DNA of 64,000 nucleotides from an uncultured Endomicrobiia bacterium (GTDB lineage: Bacteria; Elusimicrobiota; Endomicrobiia; Endomicrobiales; Endomicrobiaceae). The stretch's first letter is position 1, and each line of letters begins with the position of its first letter. Both the position numbers and the translations under genes were made by a program. The notes beneath the pieces were generated by a model. That model searched no databases, had not been told where the DNA came from, and worked only from the letters and a program-made list of their open reading frames with translations. The stretch covers positions 124,001 through 188,000 of the forward strand of contig CALHWY010000012.1 in the NCBI GenBank assembly GCA_938040055.1, in the 5' to 3' direction. Shown piece by piece: positions 1 through 6,899 of this stretch.

Positions 1-1
1 G

Positions 2-403
2 GCTGAGAAGAAAGAACAGGTAAAGCCTGAAGTTGAAGCAACTGGACTTGGACAAGCAGCGCCGAAACAGATAGATACAAAAGATATTGTTTTGCCGGAT
101 TGGTTTTATATATACCCGGAAAACGGCGAAGTGTACAGGATATCTACAAAGTTTGCTTTGGGAAAGATAGCAGAAAAGGGAATAAAGCTTATCAATCAAA
201 AAACTAAAGAAGAAGAACTTGCAATTATAGTTTTGATGAAGGTTGAAGATTCTTTGGAAGCGGAAGATCTCTTTTTTATGGCAGTAAGTGAGTTGGAATG
301 GGTAGATCTAAGAATTAAAGCACAAAAGCTTGCTTATGAAAAGCATTTGAGCTTACAAGAGAGCTTCCCGACTGCAAGAAAGAGCTTTGCGAAGGTTAAG
401 TAA
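2..403 (+). CDS. Phage protein of unknown function, 5' end cut off by the window
   Basis: The reading frame is open from base 2, well upstream of the first possible start (TTG at 92), so the visible 133 codons are the C-terminal part of a longer gene. The first part is rich in Lys, Glu, Ala and Gln and looks like a linker. The rest, from about LPDWFYIYPE, is a compact mixed domain with many Lys and Glu residues. No family is recognised. Its position just before the replication-organiser-like gene suggests a phage early gene, possibly recombination or replication related, but nothing in the sequence proves this. Confidence 0.7.
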   Translation, partial: AEKKEQVKPEVEATGLGQAAPKQIDTKDIVLPDWFYIYPENGEVYRISTKFALGKIAEKGIKLINQKTKEEELAIIVLMKVEDSLEAEDLFFMAVSELEWVDLRIKAQKLAYEKHLSLQESFPTARKSFAKVK

Positions 404-420
404 TAGAAGTAAAGACAGGA

Positions 421-466
421 GAGGGTGGAGAGCGAATGCGTGCAGGGTGAAAGTCCCTGCCCCCTC
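421..466 (+). other. GC-rich nested hairpin between two early phage genes
   Basis: GCAGGG (442-447) pairs with CCCTGC (455-460) around the loop TGAAAGT, and GAGGG (421-425) can pair with CCCTC (462-466) outside it. No T-run follows, so it is not a standard terminator. It may act as a processing or translational control element between the preceding gene (stop at 403) and the gene starting at 528. Confidence 0.4.
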
Positions 467-527
467 TTAACCCCTACCCCTGAAGATACATCTGAAGATA
501 TATCATCACTTGAAAAAGGAACGGAAA

Positions 528-1427
528 ATGCCAAAAAGATTTACAGGAACAGAAATTTGGGAAAAAGAATGGTTTATGAACTTATCCTGCAAACATAAAT
601 GCTTGATTAGATTTATATATGATAAATGTGATGCTTCAGGGGTATGGGTAGCTAATTGGAAACTGGTATCGCTTTATATCGGAGAAGAAATAAAACCGGA
701 AGACATGGAAATATTAAAAGAGCATGTTGAAATGATAAAGCCAGGAAAATATTTTGTTAATGATTTTATTAGTTTTCAATATGGTAAGTTATCTGAAGCC
801 TGCACGCCGCATAAACCTGTTTTTGCTCTTTTACAGAAACACGGACTTTTGGAAAGGGTATCGAAAGGGTATCAAAAGGGTATTGATACCCTTGTGGAAA
901 AAGAAAAGGATAAAGATAAGGATAAGGATAAGGATAAGGAAAAAGATAAAGAAGAAAATATAAATAAAATATTAACACAGTGGAACAATTATGCCCAAAA
1001 AAACAAACTCCCCAAAATAGTGGAGTTATCTAAAAGCCGGAAAGATAAGCTAGAAGCCCGGCTGAAGCGCCCGAATTTTAATTTTGAAGCTATTTTAGCT
1101 GCTGCACAGAAACAGCCTTTTTTGTTTGGTGAAAATGAAAGGCGATGGAAGCTTAACTTTGATTTTATTGTAGAAAACGATAGCAACTATCTTGGGATTT
1201 TAGAGTTCAAATATGGATATGACGAAAAATCGGCTTTTTTAGCGCGTGATGAATGCCGATACTGTGGCGGCACTGGAGAAACGTCTGCGATGTTGGAAGG
1301 AATCTCGGTTCTGGTGCCATGTTGCTGTAATGCCGGAGATAAAAAAGCAGAAGAAAAAGGTTTCAGGTGGAACGGAAGGACTTCAGTGTTTTCTTGTAAG
1401 GGAAACACATACGAGAAATATTTATGA
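528..1427 (+). CDS. Phage replication organiser-like protein with C-terminal Cys cluster
   Basis: 299 residues from ATG 528, chosen over an upstream TTG (510) because AAGGAACGG lies just before it. Residues 1-110 look like the small winged-helix domain found at the N-terminus of phage replisome organisers (start MPKRFTGTEIWEKEW). A low-complexity Lys/Asp/Glu linker follows at about 124-142. The C-terminal half resembles DnaD/helicase-loader partner regions and ends with a possible zinc site (CRYCGGTGE, then CCC). The position directly before a DUF1064 nuclease and an AAA+ ATPase fits an origin-binding or loader-recruiting role. The assignment rests on architecture and context; no catalytic motif proves it. 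Confidence 0.6.
   Translation: MPKRFTGTEIWEKEWFMNLSCKHKCLIRFIYDKCDASGVWVANWKLVSLYIGEEIKPEDMEILKEHVEMIKPGKYFVNDFISFQYGKLSEACTPHKPVFALLQKHGLLERVSKGYQKGIDTLVEKEKDKDKDKDKDKEKDKEENINKILTQWNNYAQKNKLPKIVELSKSRKDKLEARLKRPNFNFEAILAAAQKQPFLFGENERRWKLNFDFIVENDSNYLGILEFKYGYDEKSAFLARDECRYCGGTGETSAMLEGISVLVPCCCNAGDKKAEEKGFRWNGRTSVFSCKGNTYEKYL
909..938 (+). repeat. Hexanucleotide tandem repeat GATAA(A/G) x5 inside a CDS
   Basis: Five direct copies of a six-base unit encode alternating Asp-Lys starting at residue 128 of the replication-organiser-like protein, followed by degenerate units. Unit length keeps the frame, so slippage would change only the length of the charged linker. Confidence 0.85.
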
Positions 1428-1897
1428 GAAATGGGATAAGAGTTCTATGTACCATTCCAAAAAAGAAAGTGTCAAAATACCGGAATGAAAAGGCAGAAGT
1501 TGACGGCATTGTGTTTGACAGTAAAGCGGAAGCGCGGCGGTATTGGGAACTTAAAGCTTTAGAGAAAACAGGGGAAATATCGCATTTAACGTTACAGCCC
1601 GAATATATTTTACAGGAAGGATATAGCAAGTTTGGGAAAAAGATACGCCCGATTAAGTATATTGCCGATTTTGAATACTGCGAAGAAGGAAGCGGCCGGG
1701 TTGTAGCGGAAGATGTAAAAGGTTTCCGTACCAAAGAATTTCAAATTAAGAAAAAGATTTTTGAAGAGAAGTATCCGACCATTGAACTGCGGATAATTGA
1801 GCATAAAAGTAAAAAGCAGAAGCAGGCGGCAGAAGCGAAAGAATGGGAAAAGAAGGCAAAGAAACTTCAGGAGATAAAAAATGAACTCTCAAAATAA
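1424..1897 (+). CDS. DUF1064 family protein (PD-(D/E)XK-like phage nuclease)
   Basis: 157 residues, starting in a 4-base ATGA overlap with the gene before it. The DUF1064 hallmarks are visible: VDGIVFDSKAEARRYWEL near residue 27, ISHLTLQPEYIL, YIADFEY and VVAEDVKGFRTKEFQIKKK. The D, E and K of DFEY/EDVKG and the following Lys residues fit the PD-(D/E)XK nuclease fold predicted for this family, which is common next to phage replication genes and may act as a Holliday-junction or structure-specific nuclease. Family membership is clear; the substrate is inference. Confidence 0.8.
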   Translation: MRNGIRVLCTIPKKKVSKYRNEKAEVDGIVFDSKAEARRYWELKALEKTGEISHLTLQPEYILQEGYSKFGKKIRPIKYIADFEYCEEGSGRVVAEDVKGFRTKEFQIKKKIFEEKYPTIELRIIEHKSKKQKQAAEAKEWEKKAKKLQEIKNELSK

Positions 1898-2633
1898 ATG
1901 CAGATTTTGGGAAAAAATTCCGAAGAAGAGATTAGAGCATCTTGTTTTGCCTGACAATGTAAAACGAATATGCGATGAATTGATTTCAGAACAAAACAGA
2001 GTGGAATTGCTTCAATCATACGGAGTAGAACCAAGGCACAAGATGCTTTTAATCGGGCCTCCGGGTAATGGTAAAACTTCATTAGCTGAGGCCATTGCCG
2101 AAGCTTTGATGTTTCCACTTTTAACAGTAAGATACGAAAGTATCATAGGTTCTTATTTAGGCGAAACCGCGATGCGTTTATCAAAATTGATTGATCATGT
2201 AAAGACAAGACAATGTGTTTTGTTTTTTAATAATTTTGGAATTTTAGATAAAAAATCTAGGGATATGATATTTAGTTTTTTACTTACATATATTGATTCA
2301 CTTCCAAGTTATGTTATAGTGATAGCCGCTACGAATCATGAATCATTACTGAACGAAACCGTTCGGCACAAGTTTCAAATCAGGTTGGAGATACCTAAGC
2401 CCACAAAAGCGAATTTAGAATATTTCTTCCAAATATTTGAAAAGGCACGAGGCTTGAAATTTGGATTGCGGCCAAGTGAAATAGCTGAAAAAACCTTAGG
2501 TATGAGCTATGCAGAAGCGGAGGAACTTGCTTTAACCATTTTTAGACAATATGTGCTTGGTATTCCAAATTCAACGGAAAAAGGAATCTCGGAAGTGATG
2601 TTAAGAGATCAATTGAAAAGGAATATTAAATGA
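1881..2633 (+). CDS. AAA+ ATPase, phage early region, with degenerate Walker B
   Basis: 250 residues; ATG 1881 has AGGAGAT before it and overlaps the previous gene by 17 bases. Walker A is GPPGNGKTS at residues 59-67, and sensor-1 Asn is about 152 in IAATNH. Where this family normally has FFDE(F/L)D the sequence reads FFNNFG (Asn117, Asn118), and the usual WRRF arginine-finger stretch is VRHKF. The protein can probably still bind ATP, but hydrolysis is doubtful. By position it could be a DnaC-like helicase loader; similar ATPases also occur as chaperone-like or toxin-associated proteins. No peptidase partner gene is adjacent. Confidence 0.8.
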   Translation: MNSQNKCRFWEKIPKKRLEHLVLPDNVKRICDELISEQNRVELLQSYGVEPRHKMLLIGPPGNGKTSLAEAIAEALMFPLLTVRYESIIGSYLGETAMRLSKLIDHVKTRQCVLFFNNFGILDKKSRDMIFSFLLTYIDSLPSYVIVIAATNHESLLNETVRHKFQIRLEIPKPTKANLEYFFQIFEKARGLKFGLRPSEIAEKTLGMSYAEAEELALTIFRQYVLGIPNSTEKGISEVMLRDQLKRNIK

Positions 2634-2995
2634 AAGCTAAACAAAAGTACATTTGGTATATCTACCGCGGCAGCGCGTATGATTGCAGGGAAGGAATAAA
2701 GAAGCGCGGCGGTATCTTCCGGGCGGACAAAAAGATGTGGTACTTTTTGGAAAGAACTGAAGAAATAAAAAGTTTCTGCAAAATAATGCGCTTAAAGCTT
2801 AAAAAGATAAAGATTGAGGCGGTTGAGGATATGAAGTGTAAAACCTGCATAAACTCTACAGAAAAGGGCGATAACTCGCTTCCTGATGGAGTCATCGGAG
2901 CTTTGCATATAGAATGCTTTATAAGAAGGGAACGCGTGGATCCGGAAAGCGGATGTTACAGGTGGAAAGAAAAAATAAATTACAAGAGAGGTTAA
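2630..2995 (+). CDS. Small phage protein of unknown function with Cys-rich C-terminus
   Basis: 121 residues, ATGA overlap with the ATPase gene, so translationally coupled to it. The N-terminal 45 residues (IWYIYRGSAYDCREGIKKRGGIFRADKKMWYF) follow the pattern of short domains in phage and plasmid proteins in which an aromatic residue, a Gly-Gly turn and a terminal Trp-Tyr recur. The C-terminal part has CKTC near residue 90 and two further Cys residues (ECF, SGC), a possible zinc site. No function is assigned. Confidence 0.65.
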   Translation: MKAKQKYIWYIYRGSAYDCREGIKKRGGIFRADKKMWYFLERTEEIKSFCKIMRLKLKKIKIEAVEDMKCKTCINSTEKGDNSLPDGVIGALHIECFIRRERVDPESGCYRWKEKINYKRG

Positions 2996-3038
2996 AGAGG
3001 AACCCTTTGCGGATTGATGGAAAAACAAGGAGAGGAGA

Positions 3039-3326
3039 ATGACTGAACTTTTATCTGATGAAGAAGTGAGAGAGATATTTAAAAGCCCGTTTGTGGCGCG
3101 CCGCTACTTCAAATTTGAACGCGAAAGCAAGGGGATAATGAAAAGAGGCATAACGCGGAAAGAGAACATTATATTCTTCTGCCGGTTTCATTGCGGGTGG
3201 GGGCGCAGGAAGATCGCACGGAACGTTCGCAAGATCAGCGAATATCAGGTAAGTAAATTTTTCAGGAAGATAAAGGCTCCCGAGGGCGCGCTTCCTAAGG
3301 CCAAAAGTACGGCAGAAATTCATTAA
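3039..3326 (+). CDS. Small basic phage protein with possible helix-turn-helix
   Basis: 95 residues with a strong GGAGAGGAGA site before ATG 3039. Rich in Arg and Lys. The stretch RRKIARNVRKISEYQVSKFFRKI near residues 55-78 has the spacing and hydrophobic pattern of a helix-turn-helix. A DNA-binding regulator of phage transcription is possible; no family is recognised. Confidence 0.6.
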   Translation: MTELLSDEEVREIFKSPFVARRYFKFERESKGIMKRGITRKENIIFFCRFHCGWGRRKIARNVRKISEYQVSKFFRKIKAPEGALPKAKSTAEIH

Positions 3327-3336
3327 AGGGGGCAAA

Positions 3337-3543
3337 GTGGGAATATTTGAGAGTTTAATTAAAGAGAAATGTAAGTATTGCGCTTGTCAAGAATGTAATA
3401 CGGAGAATTGCGACAATTTTGCCGTTGTTGCACTTCGAGAAGCCAAAGAGCAGTTGAGAATGAAGATTGAGAAGAAAAAAACCAAGAAATATGGCGTAAT
3501 AGGTTATGAAGATGCTTGTAATGATATTCTTAAAGATTTGTAA
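3337..3543 (+). CDS. Small Cys-rich phage protein, GTG start
   Basis: 68 residues. GTG 3337 is supported by AAAGGGGG ten bases upstream and by lack of any other start. Five Cys residues lie in the first third (CKYCACQECNTENC), a likely metal-binding knuckle, followed by a Lys/Glu helix. Function unknown; it belongs to the early small-gene cluster. Confidence 0.6.
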   Translation: MGIFESLIKEKCKYCACQECNTENCDNFAVVALREAKEQLRMKIEKKKTKKYGVIGYEDACNDILKDL

Positions 3544-3549
3544 GGGGTA

Positions 3550-3762
3550 ATGATGAAAGAATTTTTAAAACAGGTACAAGAGATTTTTCCAGAGGCTATT
3601 TATGAAAAACAACTGAACAGCATTATTTTTATCGCCAAAAATGAAAATTGTTTCATTCATAAACTGGATGCACATTTTAAATTTTACATTGCCGGCAAAT
3701 GTCGGAGAAAATCCAAAGATTTTCAGAAAATCCTAGTCGCGCTGAAGGCGATAAAAAAATGA
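3550..3762 (+). CDS. Small phage protein, paralogue of the gene at 4382
   Basis: 70 residues from ATG 3550; the second ATG (3553) has better spacing from AAGGGGT and may be the true start. Its opening FLKQVQEIFPEA and closing ALKAIKK match LLKQVEEIFSDA and VIKAIKE of the protein encoded at 4382-4606, and the DNA is near-identical over the first 45 bases. The two copies flank a nuclease gene. Function unknown. Confidence 0.6.
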   Translation: MMKEFLKQVQEIFPEAIYEKQLNSIIFIAKNENCFIHKLDAHFKFYIAGKCRRKSKDFQKILVALKAIKK

Positions 3763-4385
3763 AGTCGATAAGCGATAAGAAAAAAACAAAAGAGGTATTA
3801 AAACATCTTGTTATATATTGCAGTAGTAAAGATTTAATTTGTATTCCGGAGATGCAATATAGCACAGGGTATAATAATTCAAATAGCCGCCGGCGGGCAG
3901 ACTTATTTACAATAGAAGCAACTAAAAACCCTATGTGTTGTACTTATGAAATTAAAGTTTCCCGGCAAGATTTTAAAAAAGATATTGAAGATAATCATAA
4001 ACAGGATTTAGCTCGTTTGTTTTCGCATTTTGTTTACTATGTTGTGCCTAAAGGACTGCTTAAAACCGAAGAAATCCCATTGTGGGCCGGGCTTATTGAA
4101 GTGGATTTAAGTGAGAGTATTAAAGTTATGCCGTGGGGTGTATCAACAGGAATAGCAATACCAAAGACAGCCCCACAATTACAACCAGTTAATCCTACTT
4201 GGGGGCTTGTTGCTTCCGCTATTCGAAAAGGTGGCTTTTTTTATCGTGGATGGGGCAAGTATTTTCACGAATATGCAAAAGAAATAAAAGAAGCTTTAAA
4301 TATTAAAAATATAGAAATATTTGAAAAACAAGAAAAACGTTTTGATGTCGAACTGATTGATGTCGAACTGAAGAAGCAAGAATGA
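3759..4385 (+). CDS. MmcB-like PD-(D/E)XK nuclease family protein
   Basis: 208 residues. ATG 3759 is chosen because it forms the ATGA overlap with the gene before; an upstream start at 3699 would overlap by 64 bases. The core RRADLFTIE ... CTYEIKVSRQDFKKDIED has the D-(E/Q)xK layout of PD-(D/E)XK enzymes (Asp in RADL, Glu and Lys in YEIKVSR). It resembles phage proteins often annotated as MmcB-family or DNA-repair nucleases, as does the later YYVVPKGLL. A recombination or DNA-damage role is likely. It sits as a cassette between two copies of a small paralogous gene. Confidence 0.65.
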   Translation: MKSISDKKKTKEVLKHLVIYCSSKDLICIPEMQYSTGYNNSNSRRRADLFTIEATKNPMCCTYEIKVSRQDFKKDIEDNHKQDLARLFSHFVYYVVPKGLLKTEEIPLWAGLIEVDLSESIKVMPWGVSTGIAIPKTAPQLQPVNPTWGLVASAIRKGGFFYRGWGKYFHEYAKEIKEALNIKNIEIFEKQEKRFDVELIDVELKKQE

Positions 4386-4606
4386 TGAATGAACTTTTAA
4401 AACAGGTAGAGGAGATTTTTTCGGATGCATATATCTATCTCGATAAATGGCATAAAGAGTCAATAATCTTTGGAGAAAAGCAGTTCAGGGTATCAAAATA
4501 TCACGATGAATATGAATTTAGAAAAGCCGGTTATACGCTTTGTGTTTCAAAAGATGCCTCAAAAATTATTGCCGTTATCAAAGCAATAAAGGAGTGTGAA
4601 GAGTGA
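4382..4606 (+). CDS. Small phage protein, paralogue of the gene at 3550
   Basis: 74 residues; start in an ATGA overlap with the MmcB-like gene. It is clearly related to the 3550 product at both ends while the middle differs (Tyr- and Lys-rich here). The pair looks like a duplication that brackets the nuclease gene. No known domain. Confidence 0.6.
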   Translation: MMNELLKQVEEIFSDAYIYLDKWHKESIIFGEKQFRVSKYHDEYEFRKAGYTLCVSKDASKIIAVIKAIKECEE

Positions 4607-4670
4607 AAGTAAAATACATTTGAAATTGATGTTAGGCGTGAAAGAAGATTAAAAAAATCATACCACCACT

Positions 4671-4692
4671 TCATACCGTTTTCATACCGTTT
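4671..4692 (+). repeat. Tandem 11-base repeat in the gap before the terminase genes
   Basis: TCATACCGTTT occurs twice head-to-tail, preceded by a partial copy (TCATACCACC, 4658-4668). It lies in the only sizeable gap (4607-4804) of the phage array, exactly where late transcription should begin, so it could be an operator or activator site. No convincing -35/-10 pair is seen next to it. Confidence 0.7.
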
Positions 4693-4804
4693 TAAGTGTT
4701 AAAACTAATCAAAAACCTGAATAGCGCTCTATATGTGAAGGGCGGTTGTTTCTATTTTGGAAACAACTACTACCCTTAACCCTCAATATCGCAGGGAAGG
4801 AACA

Positions 4805-5446
4805 ATGTTCCAAAGCGATAAGAAGGAAGGTGCGCCAATGAAAAAGCCTACAAATAACAAAAAAAAGAAAGTATCTGCGAAAAGCAGAAGGAAGAGTACT
4901 CCGAAAAAGAAGAAAACGGGAGTAGTAATAACCGCCGGAAATAACAGCGATCCTGTAAAAGTAGTATCCGCTGCCTCCGGCAAAGAGTACGGTGTTAAAT
5001 ACAATGGAAAGATGGATACCGGGGCGCCTGATAAATACAAAGCTGAATTTTGCGATGACATGATGGAATTTTTTGATATCCCGGCGTACACACAAAAGGA
5101 AATTGAAACAGAAAAAGGTGTGCAGATTGTGGAAGTTGTTAACGATATTCCATATTTTTCCGCTTATGCGCGGAGTATAGGCGTTTCGGTTGATACTTTA
5201 CACGAATGGAAGAAGAAATATCCGGAGTTTTCCGAAGCTTATGGGAAATGTAAAGCGATACAGGAAGAAATCCTTTGCACGAACGCTTTAAGAGGAAACT
5301 ATAAAAGTGATTTTGCGAAGTTCTTTGCGATTAACAATACAAAGATGAGGGAGAAATTAGAGGTTACCGGAGAGGACGGCGGGCCGGTAAAAGTAACGAT
5401 ACAGACTTTAGCCAATCCTGGAACTTGGAAGAAAAAAAATGGATGA
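4805..5446 (+). CDS. Phage terminase small subunit
   Basis: 213 residues from ATG 4805, with AGGGAAGGA before it; ATG 4838 is an alternative with GAAGGAAGG. The first 50 residues are a Lys-rich tail. A helix-turn-helix-like segment (ARSIGVSVDTLHEWKKKYPEFSEAYGKC, about residues 115-143) and the following ALRGNYKSDFAKFFAINN match DNA-binding small terminases of tailed phages. It would recognise the packaging site and hand DNA to the large subunit, whose gene overlaps this one by 8 bases. Confidence 0.8.
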   Translation: MFQSDKKEGAPMKKPTNNKKKKVSAKSRRKSTPKKKKTGVVITAGNNSDPVKVVSAASGKEYGVKYNGKMDTGAPDKYKAEFCDDMMEFFDIPAYTQKEIETEKGVQIVEVVNDIPYFSAYARSIGVSVDTLHEWKKKYPEFSEAYGKCKAIQEEILCTNALRGNYKSDFAKFFAINNTKMREKLEVTGEDGGPVKVTIQTLANPGTWKKKNG

Positions 5447-6791
5447 TGAAATAATAATGCCTTACGATTTCACACCGAGAGCATATCAGGAACCGTTAAT
5501 GAAGGCGATTGATGGTGGTTGTAAGCGAGCTGCGATAACTTGGCATCGCCGCGGCGGTAAAGAAAAAACTTGTTTTAACATAATAAGCAAAGAGATGTTA
5601 AAGCGGGTCGGGCTTTATTATTACTCATTTCCGCAGTACAAGCAGGGCCGGAAAATACTTTGGGACGGGAAAGACAAAACCGGAAAGGCTTTCTTGGAAC
5701 ATATCCCGCGAAATTTGTGGGCGGCAAAGAACGAAACCGAAATGAAATTGACTCTTAGAAACGGGTCAATTCTACAGGTGGTTGGTACGGACAGGATAGA
5801 CAGTATAGTAGGAAGTAACCCGCTTGGAATAGTGTTTAGCGAATACAGTCTACAGGATCCTTTAGCTTGGGACTATATGCGCCCGATACTCGCAGAAAAT
5901 GACGGACTTGCAATATTCAACTTCACTCCCCGCGGAGAAAACCACGCTTACGACTTATACAAACTCGCAAAATACGATCCTAAATGGTTCTGTCAGCGGC
6001 TTACGGTTGATGATACCGAAGCAATCGCGGCGGAAGTTTTAGCGCAGGAAAAAAGAGAAATTGAGTTCAAATACGGTAATGACGCTTTATTCCGTCAGGA
6101 ATACTACTGCGATTTTACGGTACCGATAGCCGGCGCTTATTACGCGGCGCAAATATCGCAGGCTTACGCTGACGGAAGAATCACGAAAGTTCCTTATATG
6201 CCCGAATATCCCGTATGGACTTGGTGGGATTTAGGTATCTCAGACCGTATGTGTATATGGTTTGGACAGATAATAGGACAGCAGATACGATTGATTGATT
6301 ATTACGAAGCTTTCGGGATAAGCCTTGCGGAAACGATAAAGAAAGTTAAAGAGAAGAAATACATTTATGAAAGTTATAAACATTTTGCCCCGCACGATAT
6401 AAAAGTCCGCGAGCTTTCTTACGGACAAAGTAGGCTTGATACGGCTGATAAGCTTGGTATAAAGTTTAGTGTTGCCCCGAATTTACCGATAGCGGACGGA
6501 ATAGACAAAGTAAGAAATCTGTTCCCGCGGGTATGGATAGACAGCGAAAAATGCCAACAGGGAATAAATTGTTTGAAAAATTATCGCAAACAATATGACG
6601 ATAAAAGAAAGATGTATCTGGATGTTCCGTATCACGATTGGAGTTCGCACGGCGCGGACGCTTTCCGGATGATGGCTGTAAGTTTACAGCCATCCGATTA
6701 TGGCCGGCCGGCAAAAGAACAAAACTACGATTATGGAAGAGTAAATACTGGCACTGGCAGCGGACAGACATTCAATCCGGAAACGGTTTAA
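5439..6791 (+). CDS. Phage terminase large subunit (packaging ATPase/nuclease)
   Basis: 450 residues. The packaging ATPase motif WHRRGGKEKT (35-44) is the terminase form of Walker A; LGIVFSEYSL is the matching Walker B region, where this terminase family commonly has Ser-Glu rather than Asp-Glu. FNFTPRGENH fits motif III. The nuclease half shows WWDLGISD, FAPHDI and SSHGADAFRM with the acidic residues of the RNase H-like fold. The enzyme pumps DNA into the procapsid through the portal and cuts it. Length is normal. Start overlaps the small-subunit gene by 8 bases. Confidence 0.95.
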   Translation: MDDEIIMPYDFTPRAYQEPLMKAIDGGCKRAAITWHRRGGKEKTCFNIISKEMLKRVGLYYYSFPQYKQGRKILWDGKDKTGKAFLEHIPRNLWAAKNETEMKLTLRNGSILQVVGTDRIDSIVGSNPLGIVFSEYSLQDPLAWDYMRPILAENDGLAIFNFTPRGENHAYDLYKLAKYDPKWFCQRLTVDDTEAIAAEVLAQEKREIEFKYGNDALFRQEYYCDFTVPIAGAYYAAQISQAYADGRITKVPYMPEYPVWTWWDLGISDRMCIWFGQIIGQQIRLIDYYEAFGISLAETIKKVKEKKYIYESYKHFAPHDIKVRELSYGQSRLDTADKLGIKFSVAPNLPIADGIDKVRNLFPRVWIDSEKCQQGINCLKNYRKQYDDKRKMYLDVPYHDWSSHGADAFRMMAVSLQPSDYGRPAKEQNYDYGRVNTGTGSGQTFNPETV

Positions 6792-6809
6792 AAATAAAGG
6801 AGATAAATA

Positions 6810-6881
6810 ATGAATTCAATGTACAAAGAACTTAAAAATCCGCTTTTAAACACAAAGCACACGCGTATTCTCGTTAAGTAA
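6810..6881 (+). CDS. Very small ORF (23 codons) between terminase and portal genes
   Basis: ATG 6810 has an excellent AAAGGAG site eight bases upstream, the best in the neighbourhood. The product starts MNSMYKELKNPLLNTKHTR and has four Lys residues. It fits the gap between the large terminase and the portal gene. Function unknown; it could be a real micro-protein or a translational spacer that couples ribosomes to the portal gene. Confidence 0.45.
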   Translation: MNSMYKELKNPLLNTKHTRILVK

Positions 6882-6899
6882 ACTTCAAAAGGTAAAAAA

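Noticed and set aside
440..467. Resemblance of GCGTGCAGGGTGAAAGTCCC to the 5' end of a group II intron
   Set aside because: The gap is only 124 bases, no domain V or reverse transcriptase follows, and the similarity is limited to a short hairpin motif that can arise by chance.
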